A DNA stretch of 64,000 nucleotides from HGM11501 sp045123995 (GTDB lineage: Bacteria > Bacillota > Clostridia > CAKSNL01 > HGM11501). The stretch covers positions 38,688-102,687 of the forward strand of contig JBGVKY010000001.1 in NCBI GenBank assembly GCA_045123995.1, read 5' to 3'. The notes beneath the pieces are model-generated. The model was given only the letters and a program-made list of their open reading frames with translations. It did not search any database and was not told the origin of the DNA. Both the position numbers and the translations under genes were made by a program. Numbering within the stretch: the stretch's first letter is position 1; the number at the start of each line of letters is the position of its first letter. This document shows positions 1 to 9,171 of this stretch, in pieces.

Positions 1-351
1 CGTACATTCGTTTCCATAGCGGTCTTTAGCCTTTACCTTTACATAGTTGGGACGGGTTACTTCTCCCCATTTGCCCGGAAAACTCAAACAACCTTCGGTT
101 CCTGTCTGCTTTCCCGATTCTTTTACGATTTCGGGATTTACAAGTTCAATCAACCCTTCACCCGTATCTATAACTGCAACTTTTTTAAGCACGCCCACCT
201 GTACTGCCGCTAGGCCTACACCGTTGGCGGCATACATTGTTTCCGCCATGTCGTCTAAAAGTGTATGAAGTCTTTCGTCAAAGCTCGTTACTTCTCTTGA
301 ATTTTTATATAAAATTTCATCAGGTGCCTTCCTGATTTCTCTTATTGCCAT
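1..351 (-). CDS. def: Peptide deformylase, 3' end cut by window edge
   Basis: Removes the formyl group from the N-terminal methionine of new proteins, using a metal ion. The first 117 codons are visible. They contain the family motif 1 region (GVGLAAVQVG, residues about 45-54, with the usual GLAA core) and motif 2 around EGCLSFPG, whose cysteine is a metal ligand. The HEXXH motif would lie beyond the window edge. The ATG is preceded by AAGGAGG at good spacing. It follows priA with 13 bp between stop and start, so it is very likely the next gene of the same operon, as in many Firmicutes (priA-def-fmt). Identification is firm; only completeness is unknown. Confidence 0.93.
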   Translation of the reverse strand, partial: MAIREIRKAPDEILYKNSREVTSFDERLHTLLDDMAETMYAANGVGLAAVQVGVLKKVAVIDTGEGLIELVNPEIVKESGKQTGTEGCLSFPGKWGEVTRPNYVKVKAKDRYGNECT

Positions 352-364
352 AAATATTTCCTCC

Positions 365-2599
365 TTAAAGCATGCTGCCGGGATTGATTTCTAAAGTAAA
401 TCTTACATCCTTATGCTTTTTTTCCAAAGATATTTCAAAAAGTCTTTTTCTCAACTCATCATTTACTTTACTTTTTATCCAGAATCTGTATCTGTAATTC
501 CCTTTTATTTTTGATACGGGACAAGGCATTGTTGAATATTTTGTGTATTCAATTCCCGAAAGCATTTCCTCTGCCATTTTTTCGGTTTCCTCACATACAC
601 TTTTTGCCAGAAGCTCATTCTCCGATGAAAATACAAAGCTTACTATATCCATAAATGGCGGATAGCCGAAAATTTTTCTGTAAGCTATTTCACTTTCGTA
701 AAACGCTTCATAATCCTGATCCTTTGCCATGTTTATAACCTGGTTTTCAGGATTATAGGTCTGTATAATTGCCCTGCCTTTTTTCTCTCCTCTGCCCGCT
801 CTTCCGGACACCTGGGTTATTAAGTCAAAGGTCCTTTCCGAAGCCCTGTAATCGTCTATATTTAGGGACATATCTGCCGCTATGACACCGACTAATGATA
901 TATTGGGAAAGTCCAGCCCTTTTGACACCATCTGTGTGCCCAAAAGTATATCCGTCTTTTCTTTGCTGAAGGTATCAAGAATCTTTTCGTGGCTTCCCTT
1001 TTTGGTTGTGGTATCAACGTCCATTCTTATAATCGATGCTGTTGGGAATGTTTTTTTAATTTCGTCTTCCAGCTTCTGTGTTCCTGCCCCGAAATACTTA
1101 ACGTGATGCCCCCTGCATTCGGGACATTCTTTCAAAACCTTGGTTTCATATCCGCAGTAATGACAGTTTAAGGTTTCCTTCGATTTGTGATAAGTAAGGG
1201 CAATACTGCACTGGGGGCAGCTTGCCACATATCCGCAGTCTCTGCAGGAGACGAAGGTGGAAAATCCCCTTCTGTTAAGAAAGAGTACCGTCTGCTCTTT
1301 CCTTTCAAGATTTTTTCTTATCTCCTCCGTCAGAGCCCTTGAAAGCATACTTCTGTTTCCTTCTTTAAGCTCTTTTCTCATGTCTGCAACTTTAACATCA
1401 GGAAGATTTACTTCGTTATACCTTTTTGTCATTTTAAGAAGCTTGTATTCTCCCTCTTTTGCCCTGTAGTAGCTTTTGATGTCCGGAGTTGCGGAGGCCA
1501 AAAGGAGCGGTGCATTATTCATCTCACACCTTTTTTTCGCCACTTCCCTTGCATCGTATCTGGGCGACTGCTCGGAGCGGTAGGTGTTTTCATGCTCCTC
1601 GTCTATTATTATAATCCCGATATTTTTAAGCGGAGCAAAAACTGCGGAGCGTGCGCCTATAACAACCTTTGCTTCTCCCTTTTTTATTCTGTTCCACTCG
1701 TCAAGACGCTCACCCTGGGAAAGCACACTGTGTAAAATTGCAATTTCATCCCCGAATCTGCCCAAAAATCTATCCGTCATCTGAGGCGTCAGAGAAATTT
1801 CGGGCACAAGAACAATGGCGGTTTTACCTTTTTTTATTACCTTGTCTATTATCTGCATGAAAACCTCGGTTTTTCCGCTCCCTGTAATTCCGTGAAGTAA
1901 AAAGGTATCACTTTCATTCCCGTCTATTGCCAAAGTCAGAGCTTTAAGTGCTTCCTTCTGCTCTTCTGTTGGAACGAGATTTTCACTTTTTTTGATTTCT
2001 TTACCCGAAAAAGGGTTTCGCCTTTTATTTTCAAAATAGGTCTCAACAATTCCTTTTTCAGAAAGTGCCTTTATCACAGCATTTGAGCAAAAAGGTTTTT
2101 CGCATATTTCACTTAATGAAACGGGCCCACTAAGTAAAAACCTTGCGGTTTCCACCTGCATTTTACTTTTGCTTTTCTCAAGAATTTTTTCAAATTCTTC
2201 CTGACTTTTTATAAGTCTTACATATTTTCTCTTAAGCTCAGATACCCTTTCTTCCTCTTTCATAAAGGTATAAGGAGGGCACATAAGCTTAAGACAGTCA
2301 CAAAAAGGCGCCACATATATATTTCTCATATATGCAGCCACTTTAATATCATCTTCCGTAACAACAGGTTCATCACCTATTATTCTGGATATTTCCTTTA
2401 GGGTAAAAGGTGAGTCTTCATTGGAAAAACCCACAACTATTCCTTTTTTCTTTCCTCTTCCAAAAGGAACTTCAACCAGATGTCCTAAAGAAAGCTTTTC
2501 TTTAATCTCTTTCGGAAAAAGATAGTCAAAGGGTTTATCGAGACTTTTAAGTCCCGTATCGACAGACACCTTTACCAGCTTGAAAGATGAATCCGTCAT
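365..2599 (-). CDS. priA: Primosomal protein N' (replication restart helicase PriA)
   Basis: Superfamily 2 DNA helicase that reloads the replisome at stalled forks. At 744 aa it has full family length. Visible are the N-terminal DNA-binding part, Walker A GITGSGKT (residues 237-244), the DEEH box (333-336), and eight cysteines in four CxxC pairs (452/455, 461/464, 479/482, 492/495) that bind two zinc ions inside the helicase core. The C-terminal helicase domain carries the QVSGRAGRG motif. The start lies 2 bp after the rpoZ stop and has no clear Shine-Dalgarno sequence, so translation is probably coupled to rpoZ. It is in the operon yicC-remA-gmk-rpoZ-priA-def. Confidence 0.97.
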   Translation of the reverse strand: MTDSSFKLVKVSVDTGLKSLDKPFDYLFPKEIKEKLSLGHLVEVPFGRGKKKGIVVGFSNEDSPFTLKEISRIIGDEPVVTEDDIKVAAYMRNIYVAPFCDCLKLMCPPYTFMKEEERVSELKRKYVRLIKSQEEFEKILEKSKSKMQVETARFLLSGPVSLSEICEKPFCSNAVIKALSEKGIVETYFENKRRNPFSGKEIKKSENLVPTEEQKEALKALTLAIDGNESDTFLLHGITGSGKTEVFMQIIDKVIKKGKTAIVLVPEISLTPQMTDRFLGRFGDEIAILHSVLSQGERLDEWNRIKKGEAKVVIGARSAVFAPLKNIGIIIIDEEHENTYRSEQSPRYDAREVAKKRCEMNNAPLLLASATPDIKSYYRAKEGEYKLLKMTKRYNEVNLPDVKVADMRKELKEGNRSMLSRALTEEIRKNLERKEQTVLFLNRRGFSTFVSCRDCGYVASCPQCSIALTYHKSKETLNCHYCGYETKVLKECPECRGHHVKYFGAGTQKLEDEIKKTFPTASIIRMDVDTTTKKGSHEKILDTFSKEKTDILLGTQMVSKGLDFPNISLVGVIAADMSLNIDDYRASERTFDLITQVSGRAGRGEKKGRAIIQTYNPENQVINMAKDQDYEAFYESEIAYRKIFGYPPFMDIVSFVFSSENELLAKSVCEETEKMAEEMLSGIEYTKYSTMPCPVSKIKGNYRYRFWIKSKVNDELRKRLFEISLEKKHKDVRFTLEINPGSML

Positions 2600-2601
2600 A
2601 A

Positions 2602-2802
2602 TTATTTTGAAAAGTCAATTTTGCCTTCGTAAATTTCTTCTACGGCTATTGTAACGGGCTTTGCAGAGTTTGTTTCAATCAAAGGCTCTGTAGGATTTTC
2701 TTTATCTTCAAGCTCTCTCGCTCTTTTAGCTGCCGCAATTACTACGCTGTAACGGCTGTCATATTTCTTCATAAGTTCATCAACTGAGGGATAAATCATC
2801 AT
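2602..2802 (-). CDS. rpoZ: RNA polymerase omega subunit
   Basis: Small RNA polymerase subunit that helps assembly of the beta-prime subunit. The 66 aa protein has the typical N-terminal pattern: YPSVDELM, then the YSVVIAAAKRARELE helix of the omega family, followed by a short acidic C-terminus. The second codon is also ATG, so the start may be 3 bp further in; the AAGGAAG site fits either. It lies 15 bp downstream of gmk and 2 bp upstream of priA, the conserved Clostridia/Bacilli order gmk-rpoZ-priA, which strengthens the call for such a short gene. Confidence 0.93.
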   Translation of the reverse strand: MMIYPSVDELMKKYDSRYSVVIAAAKRARELEDKENPTEPLIETNSAKPVTIAVEEIYEGKIDFSK

Positions 2803-2817
2803 AATTAAAACTTCCTT

Positions 2818-3432
2818 TCACACTCTTTTTATATTTTCTATTGTATCTTCGTTATTCTTCACCATTAAGGTACATGAGTCTATAATTTTTTCAAGGTCTG
2901 AAATGGCCTTTTCAAGTTCATTATTGACTATTATATAATCATAGTCTTTAATTTTCTCGTATTCCAAAAGAGCCCTTTCCATTCTTTTCTCAATGGCACT
3001 TACTGCCACGGGGTTTCCTTCATCCCTTTTTAAAAGTCTTCTTTTAAGTTCACCGTATGTGGGAGGAACAACGAAAACCAACACCGCATCCGGAAAAATC
3101 TGTTTCGCCTGAAACGCCCCGCCCACTTCAATTTCAAGCAGGGTATTCTTTCCATTTTTCATAGCTTCCTCAATGGGTTTTTTGGGTGTTCCGTAATAGT
3201 TTCCCACGTAGTTTTCCCATTCTAAAAAGTAGTCTTCGCCAATTCTTTTTTCAAACTCTTCCTTGGAAATATAGTGATAGTTAACACCATCTTCTTCCCC
3301 GTCTCTGGGAGCTCTTGTAGTGCAGGATACAGATAAAAACATATCTTCTCTTTTATCTATAATGCTTTTTACAATGGTTCCTTTCCCAACGCCTGAGGGT
3401 CCTGACACTATAAATACGCTGCCCTTAGCCAT
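2818..3432 (-). CDS. gmk: Guanylate kinase
   Basis: Phosphorylates GMP to GDP with ATP, an essential step in guanine nucleotide supply, and indirectly in (p)ppGpp metabolism. At 204 aa it is of normal length. The P-loop SGPSGVGKGT is at residues 10-19, followed by the GMP-binding SCTTRAPRDGEEDGVNYHYI stretch and the lid region with RLLKRD. The start overlaps the end of remA by 8 bp and is served by GAGGAGG inside remA, so the two are translationally coupled. Neighbours remA upstream and rpoZ downstream are the usual ones. Confidence 0.97.
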   Translation of the reverse strand: MAKGSVFIVSGPSGVGKGTIVKSIIDKREDMFLSVSCTTRAPRDGEEDGVNYHYISKEEFEKRIGEDYFLEWENYVGNYYGTPKKPIEEAMKNGKNTLLEIEVGGAFQAKQIFPDAVLVFVVPPTYGELKRRLLKRDEGNPVAVSAIEKRMERALLEYEKIKDYDYIIVNNELEKAISDLEKIIDSCTLMVKNNEDTIENIKRV

Positions 3433-3682
3433 CTGTCTCTTCCTCCTCGCTTAAGTCAAATCTATGTCCTATGGTGTCAGGCTGAAGAGAGCTTGTTACC
3501 ACATGGTCAGAGTCGGTTACGATAACCGCTCTTGTTCTTCTTCCGTAAGTGGCATCTATGAGCTTTCCTCTGTCCCTTGCATCCTGTACCAGTCTTTTTA
3601 CAGGAGCAGATTCAGGAGATACCACGCATACCACATGTTCAGCACTTACAATATTTCCAAAGCCTATATTTATGACTTTCAT
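3425..3682 (-). CDS. remA: RemA-like DNA-binding regulator (DUF370)
   Basis: The 85 aa protein matches the RemA family: IGFGNIV near the N-terminus, then SAPVKRLVQDARDRGKLIDATYGRRTRAVI, with the arginines known to be needed for DNA binding in Bacillus. In B. subtilis RemA activates biofilm matrix and osmoprotection genes. Its position between yicC and gmk is the family's standard context across Firmicutes. Targets in this organism cannot be seen. Family membership is firm; the matrix role is transferred from B. subtilis and may not apply. Confidence 0.92.
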   Translation of the reverse strand: MKVINIGFGNIVSAEHVVCVVSPESAPVKRLVQDARDRGKLIDATYGRRTRAVIVTDSDHVVTSSLQPDTIGHRFDLSEEEETDG

Positions 3683-3692
3683 AATAAAACTC

Positions 3693-4571
3693 CTATTCGA
3701 TATTCTGAATTTGCTCTCTCATCTTTTCAATTTCCGTCTTCATTTCGACAACCATTTTGGTTGTAGCGACGTCATTGGATTTTGAGCCTGTGGTATTTAC
3801 CTCGCGGTTAATTTCCTGTACCAGAAAGTCGAGCTTTCTGCCTGCAGGAGCGTCAGAATCTATTATTAAAGAAAGTTCCTTTACATGGCTTTTAAGTCTT
3901 ACCATTTCCTCGTCAACATTTACCCTGTCTGTAAAAATGGCAACTTCATTCAATAATCTTCCTTCGTCAACGGGGACATTTTTAAGGATTTCTTCCATTC
4001 CGTTTTTCAATCTTTCAGAATATTCTGCTACTATCATAGGAGCTCTTTCCCTGATTTTATCCACATATGAGGATATAATTTCGCCCTTTTCCAGAAGGTC
4101 ACTCCCCAATCTTGCCCCCTCTTCCTTTCTCATATTATCATATGTCTCCAAAGCCTTGCTGAAAACGGAAAGAACGTCCGCCTTAAGCTCGTCTTCGTCA
4201 ACCGGGGGCTTATCTACCTTGAACATATCGGGGAATCTGGCTATATCGGTTATATTTATTTCTCCCGGAATTTCAAGAGTTTCAGAAAGAGCTTTAAGCT
4301 CCTTAAGATAGCTCTGTGCCAACTGGGTGTTGGCACTTACCATAATGCTGTCCTCGTTATAGTCCACAATGCTTAAGTAAATATCAACCTTTCCTCTTTT
4401 TACGAAAAGAGAAGCTTCCTTTCTTAAGACATCCTCCAAAAAGCCGAACTGTCTCGGCACTTTAACTGAAAAATCAGTATATCTGTGGTTTACAGAGCGA
4501 ATTTCTGCGCTTATTTTTCTGTTGTTAAGCGTCTCTTCGAAATGCCCGTAACCGGTCATACTCTTAATCAT
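3693..4571 (-). CDS. yicC: YicC/YloC-family endoribonuclease
   Basis: The 292 aa protein begins with MIKSMTGYG, the hallmark of the YicC/YloC family, and has the expected middle (EIRSVNHRYTDF) and the C-terminal RKLDFLVQEINREVNTTGSKSND block. Family members have been reported as endoribonucleases, with E. coli YicC linked to small RNA turnover. The gene lies 10 bp upstream of remA and starts the remA-gmk-rpoZ-priA group. The preceding spacer contains nested inverted repeats (see 4589-4673). The start is supported by a GGAGGAAG site. Confidence 0.93.
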   Translation of the reverse strand: MIKSMTGYGHFEETLNNRKISAEIRSVNHRYTDFSVKVPRQFGFLEDVLRKEASLFVKRGKVDIYLSIVDYNEDSIMVSANTQLAQSYLKELKALSETLEIPGEINITDIARFPDMFKVDKPPVDEDELKADVLSVFSKALETYDNMRKEEGARLGSDLLEKGEIISSYVDKIRERAPMIVAEYSERLKNGMEEILKNVPVDEGRLLNEVAIFTDRVNVDEEMVRLKSHVKELSLIIDSDAPAGRKLDFLVQEINREVNTTGSKSNDVATTKMVVEMKTEIEKMREQIQNIE

Positions 4572-4588
4572 AACTTCCTCCGCCTTAT

Positions 4589-4673
4589 CTTAAAAAACGT
4601 ATTTTAGTGGCTTAAGCCGAGGGGCGGGTGTCCCCGTAAGGCTTAAAGGGGCGTTTTTAAGCGCCCCCTTTTT
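4589..4673. terminator. Structured spacer with hairpins between the foldase gene and yicC
   Basis: A GGGGCG/CGCCCC hairpin (4648-4653 with 4662-4667) is followed on the plus strand by TTTTTATT, and on the minus strand by only a short T run, so it is a better terminator on the plus strand even though no plus-strand gene is present. TTAAGCC (4612-4618) can pair with GGCTTAA (4640-4646), enclosing GGGG/CCCC. Longer arms at 4589-4599 and 4652-4661 can also pair, and that pairing excludes the terminator hairpin. It may be the foldase terminator plus a yicC leader, or a small RNA; I cannot decide. Confidence 0.45.
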
Positions 4674-4674
4674 A

Positions 4675-5793
4675 TTACTTAATGTTTGTGAGCTTGATGC
4701 CCTTTATTTTGGATTCCTTTTTAGAAACTTCTGCTGCTGCCAAAAGTTCATCTGCATAAATACCAAAGGTATCAGAAGAAAGAATATTCTTCACAGTATC
4801 CTTTATAGAATCGGTATTATCGTCAAAATAGGTTTCGGGTATTTCATATCTCTTTATAATGTGGTAACCGGAATAGCTTCCCTCCACCTTCACGGCTTCC
4901 TTTGTATATTCTCCGATATTTAAGGCAGCTGACGCATCTTCAAAAGCGGGATTTCCGAAATCTCCTGCCTTGAATACATATCCCATATCTCCGCCGTTTA
5001 CATTTCCCTCCTGATCCTTATCGCCTGAAAATTCTTCTATCAGTTCTTCAAAGGAAGCTCCGTCATTGAGAGACGCTAAAACTTCGTCAGCCTTAGCCTT
5101 TGCAACTTCCATATCGGGAATATCTGCACCATCAACCATAATGAGAATGTGTTTAACTCTCATGTAGTTTTCGTCAAAATATGCTTTCAAATCCTCGTCT
5201 GAAATTTCATTTTCCTTTGCAAATTCAGCACTGAGCTTTGAAGAAAGAGCCGCCTTTTCCCAGAGAGAAGAAAGTTCATTTTCTGTAAGATTTATTTCTT
5301 TCAACGCTTCATTAAATGCAGTTCTTGAGCCCGTCATTTCAATAAGGCTGTTTTTGAAGTTTTTAATACTCTCACTTTCCTCTAAAGTAAGAGAAATTTC
5401 CTTCGCAAACGCTTCATCTTCAAGTGCATAAATCTTTGCAAGACCTGTAAATACTGAATCTTTAACTAAATCACCTACTGTTTCGCCATCTATTTCCTTA
5501 TCCCAGATGCTCTTACCTTCTTCAGGAGCGCCTGCCTTTGCCATAATGTCACTAACGGCATCATAAGCAACAGAGCTTGCCAGAGAATCGTACATAGCAA
5601 TCATGGAAAGCTTATCTTCATAATCCACAACGCCCATATACATTTCTGCAATACGAAGAACATACTTATAAACTCCGAGAGGAATATCTTTTCCATTTAC
5701 CTCTCCTGCCTTTGCAACGTTCACAACTGTGCAGCCTGCAAACATGCAAAGAGCCAGTGTAAGAGCCAGAATCATTTTAAGTGTTTTTTTCAT
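4675..5793 (-). CDS. PrsA-like lipoprotein peptidyl-prolyl isomerase (parvulin)
   Basis: Extracytoplasmic foldase, 372 aa. The N-terminus has a positively charged, hydrophobic signal ending in CMFAGC, consistent with a lipobox whose cysteine is lipidated. A SurA/PrsA-type helical part is followed by a parvulin domain near residues 205-310 (RVKHILIM, then GDMGYV and YSGYHIIKRYE), the core of rotamase family proteins. An in-frame TTG 36 bp further upstream would add twelve charged residues, but the ATG used here has the better AGAAAGGGATG site and puts the signal peptide first. It has its own promoter inside the end of mfd and probably forms a single-gene unit. Confidence 0.88.
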   Translation of the reverse strand: MKKTLKMILALTLALCMFAGCTVVNVAKAGEVNGKDIPLGVYKYVLRIAEMYMGVVDYEDKLSMIAMYDSLASSVAYDAVSDIMAKAGAPEEGKSIWDKEIDGETVGDLVKDSVFTGLAKIYALEDEAFAKEISLTLEESESIKNFKNSLIEMTGSRTAFNEALKEINLTENELSSLWEKAALSSKLSAEFAKENEISDEDLKAYFDENYMRVKHILIMVDGADIPDMEVAKAKADEVLASLNDGASFEELIEEFSGDKDQEGNVNGGDMGYVFKAGDFGNPAFEDASAALNIGEYTKEAVKVEGSYSGYHIIKRYEIPETYFDDNTDSIKDTVKNILSSDTFGIYADELLAAAEVSKKESKIKGIKLTNIK

Positions 5794-5842
5794 TTTGATA
5801 CATCCCTTTCTTAAGTGCTTTTTATTCAATGCTTATTTAATT

Positions 5843-5871
5843 ATTATACTATATCAGCCTCTGTTTTTCAA
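5843..5871 (-). promoter_or_regulatory. Sigma-A promoter for the PrsA-like gene
   Basis: On the minus strand TTGAAA is followed after 17 bp by TATAAT. The -35 element lies inside the last codons of mfd. The distance to the ATG is about 50 bp. Confidence 0.65.
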
Positions 5872-8800
5872 GTTTTGTAATATTTTCTTAACAAACTCTA
5901 TGGTTTCTTCCGTATTGAGTTCCCCGCACCTTACATAGATGCATGGTCTTCCCGTTGCCCCGAACATAACCTTGCCCTTGAATGCCCCGTTAAGGGATGC
6001 TATGGCAGTAGGAATATCTGAGAATTTATCTGACGGATAAATCTGAATCCTCTCGTTCTTCTTGCCTATTTCAGCTATCCCCATTTTTCTTGCTTCCGAA
6101 CGAATCATAGCAACATCTATGAGCTTTCTGGTTACATCAGGAATGTCACCGAATCTGTCTTCAAGTTCCTCTTCTACAAGATAGCTGTCCGCCAGATCCA
6201 AAATGCCGGCAATTTTTTTATACATTTGTATTCTCGTATTGCCGTCGGATACATAGCTTTCGGGAATATATGCGGAGATATCAAGATCCACCAGGCATTC
6301 ACATTTTTCTTCTACGGGTTCGCCCTTTGCCTCTGATACCGCATCTGATAAAAGATTACAGTACACCTCATAGCCCACACTTACCATAAAGCCCGACTGC
6401 TCGGGGCCTAAGATATTTCCTGCTCCGCGAAGCTCCAAGTCCCTCATGGCAATACGAAAGCCTGAGCCAAACTCAGTAAATTCCTTTATGGCTTTAAGTC
6501 TTTTTTCTGATATTTCAGACAAAACCTTGTCTTTTCTGTAAGTAAGATAAGCATAGGCAAGGCGGTTGGACCTTCCCACTCTTCCCCTTAGCTGATAAAG
6601 CTGGGAAAGTCCCATTCTGTCAGCATCTTCAATTATGATTGTATTTACATTGGGAATATCAAGCCCCGTCTCTATAATTGTGGTGCAGACAAGGATATCT
6701 ATTTCTCCCTCCACCATCCGCATCATTATATCTTCGAGCTCCGTTTCGTTCATCTGCCCGTGTGCTACCGCTACATTTGCATCAGAAAATCTTTCTTTTA
6801 TTCTTTCTGCCACCTTGTATATTCCTGACACTCTATTATAGAGATAGAAAATTTGTCCTCCTCTTGCCATTTCTCTTTCGATAGCCTCATAGATAACAGC
6901 CTCGTTATATTCCATGGCGAAGGTCTGCACCGGAAGTCTGTCCTCAGGCGGCATGGTAAGAACGCTCATATCCCTTATCCCTATCATTGCCATATTAAGG
7001 CTTCTGGGTATGGGAGTTGCCGAAAGAGACAGAACGTCTATATTTTTCTTAAGCTCCTTTATAGCTTCCTTGTGCGCCACACCGAACCGCTGTTCCTCGT
7101 CGATTATTAAAAGTCCAAGGTCTTTAAATCCCACATCCTTAGACAAGAGTCTGTGTGTGCCGATTAAAATATCAACCTCTCCGCGCTTTGTTCTTCTTAT
7201 TATATCTTCCTGGGCTTTCTTGCTCTTGAAACGGCTGAGCATTTCAACCTTTACCGGGAAATTTTTCATTCTTTCCGTGAATGTGGCATATTGCTGTGCC
7301 GCAAGAACGGTGGTGGGAACCAGATATGCCACCTGCTTACTGTCGGCCACACATTTAAACGCCCCACGCATTGCAACCTCGGTTTTACCGAATCCCACAT
7401 CTCCTAAAAGCAGTCTGTCCATGCACTTATCAGATTCCATGTCCTCTTTCATTTCCAATATCGAACGCTTCTGATCCTCGGTTTCTTCGTAAATAAATTC
7501 GCCCTCAAATTCTCTTTGCCAGCTGTCATCTTCAGGGAAAGAGTGTCCCTTTAAGGCACTTCTTTCCGAATAAAGCTTAACCAGTTTTTCTGCCAGGAGA
7601 GCCACGTTTTTCTTTACATTGGATTTTGTGTTCTTCCACTCGGCTCCGCCCAGCTTATTTAACCTTACCCCTTTATTTTCCGCATCTCCGTCAGAAAGAG
7701 AGCTTCTGTATTTATGAAGCATATCAAGCTGACCTGTAGGAACATATAAAACGTCGTCGCCTCTATAGGAAATTTTAAGATATTCCTTTACACAGCCTAA
7801 AGCAGTTATTTTCTGCATTCCCCGGTAAACTCCGATTCCGTGTATCTCGTGAACCACATAATCACCCACGGAAAGCTCTGTAAAGCTTGTTATATCACTT
7901 GCATTTTTAATATGTTTTTTATATTTTTTCTTCTCTACGGAAAGCATTTGTCGGTCGCTTATTACCACCGTGTGTATAAGGGGATATTCATATCCTCCGG
8001 AGAAGCTTCCGTGTAAAATCAGAACCACTCCACGCTCAGGCACCTTGTCTTCATCGGTGCTTACACTTATTCCCTTTTCAAAAAGCAAAGAGGATATGGC
8101 TTTTATTCTCTCATTGCTTCCCGCCATAAGAATAATTCTGTATTTTTTCTCTTTATAGTAAGATATATCCTCTGTTAAAAGCTCTGTATTTCCGTTATAG
8201 CTCTGCATGGATTTTACCGTGAGGCTCAAAAGCTCCTTGGGCTTAAAATCAGGGGTGGAGGGTGATATTGCCGCCAGCGAAATTATCTGTCTTTTTGTAA
8301 TTTCCGTTAAAAGTGATGAATATTCATTTATATACTTTTCTTTTTTCTCTGCCAAAAGGTCATTTTCCATTAAAGTTCTGACTCTTTCAGCCATATTTTC
8401 CGAAAGTGCCTTTGCCTGCTCTGATATTCTGACAGGCTCGTCAAAGACAAATAGCCAGTCAGAAGGGATATAGCTTAAAAGTGACCCTGTTTCATCAATT
8501 TCCCCTGCCGGAATTATGCTTGCTTCATTTGTCTTTTCCGTTGAAAGCTGGCTTTCAGGGTCAAAAAATCTTATAGAATCAATTTCGTCACCGAAAAATT
8601 CCATTCTTATAGGATAATCAGACTCCGGAGAAAAGATATCAAGTATTCCGCCACGAAGAGCAAAGCTCCCTTTTCCTTCAACTGTATCGCATCTTACATA
8701 TCCTATGGAAACCAACTTTTCGCAAAGAGCTGTAAGGTCCTTTTCCTCTCCTACTTTGAAGGAAATCATTCCATCGTAAAAAGCCTCTTTAGGAGTAACC

Positions 8801-9171
8801 AACTGAAGCAAGGTCCCCACAGAGGCAATTAAAACTTCCGCATCTTTTGACTTATTAAGGCTTCTGAGCTTTTCATACAAGGCGTCGTGCCCCATGGCGT
8901 CATACTTCCTTAAGGTAAGCTCTTTTTCCTTTATGTGCAGCGAAGAATAAATAAAAGGCTTTATATCATTTTCAATTCTTTTGGCCGAGCGGTCGTTTGC
9001 TGTGAGTACAAAAATCTTCTTTCCCGTGTGAGAGTAAAGACTATATAAAAGATGAGCCTTCTCTGCTTCCGTAACGCCCGTTATATGCAAAGGCAAATTT
9101 TCTTCCTTAACGCCTTTTAATATTTTCTTATATTCTTCCGATTCAGCTAATATATCAGCAAAAACCTTCAT
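5854..9171 (-). CDS. mfd: Transcription-repair coupling factor
   Basis: ATP-dependent DNA translocase that removes stalled RNA polymerase and recruits UvrA. At 1105 aa it is of normal length with all modules: UvrB-like N-terminal part with the RGGILDIF motif (about 173-180), RNA polymerase interaction domain beginning near GDYVVHEIHGIGVY (436-449), Walker A GDVGFGKTE (590-598), DEEQ box, the ARGGQIFYLYNRV segment, the GRVGRS motif VI and the C-terminal TRCF domain. The ATG overlaps the pth stop by one base (TAATG), so it is translationally coupled. The pth-mfd order is typical of Firmicutes. Confidence 0.98.
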   Translation of the reverse strand: MKVFADILAESEEYKKILKGVKEENLPLHITGVTEAEKAHLLYSLYSHTGKKIFVLTANDRSAKRIENDIKPFIYSSLHIKEKELTLRKYDAMGHDALYEKLRSLNKSKDAEVLIASVGTLLQLVTPKEAFYDGMISFKVGEEKDLTALCEKLVSIGYVRCDTVEGKGSFALRGGILDIFSPESDYPIRMEFFGDEIDSIRFFDPESQLSTEKTNEASIIPAGEIDETGSLLSYIPSDWLFVFDEPVRISEQAKALSENMAERVRTLMENDLLAEKKEKYINEYSSLLTEITKRQIISLAAISPSTPDFKPKELLSLTVKSMQSYNGNTELLTEDISYYKEKKYRIILMAGSNERIKAISSLLFEKGISVSTDEDKVPERGVVLILHGSFSGGYEYPLIHTVVISDRQMLSVEKKKYKKHIKNASDITSFTELSVGDYVVHEIHGIGVYRGMQKITALGCVKEYLKISYRGDDVLYVPTGQLDMLHKYRSSLSDGDAENKGVRLNKLGGAEWKNTKSNVKKNVALLAEKLVKLYSERSALKGHSFPEDDSWQREFEGEFIYEETEDQKRSILEMKEDMESDKCMDRLLLGDVGFGKTEVAMRGAFKCVADSKQVAYLVPTTVLAAQQYATFTERMKNFPVKVEMLSRFKSKKAQEDIIRRTKRGEVDILIGTHRLLSKDVGFKDLGLLIIDEEQRFGVAHKEAIKELKKNIDVLSLSATPIPRSLNMAMIGIRDMSVLTMPPEDRLPVQTFAMEYNEAVIYEAIEREMARGGQIFYLYNRVSGIYKVAERIKERFSDANVAVAHGQMNETELEDIMMRMVEGEIDILVCTTIIETGLDIPNVNTIIIEDADRMGLSQLYQLRGRVGRSNRLAYAYLTYRKDKVLSEISEKRLKAIKEFTEFGSGFRIAMRDLELRGAGNILGPEQSGFMVSVGYEVYCNLLSDAVSEAKGEPVEEKCECLVDLDISAYIPESYVSDGNTRIQMYKKIAGILDLADSYLVEEELEDRFGDIPDVTRKLIDVAMIRSEARKMGIAEIGKKNERIQIYPSDKFSDIPTAIASLNGAFKGKVMFGATGRPCIYVRCGELNTEETIEFVKKILQNLKNRG

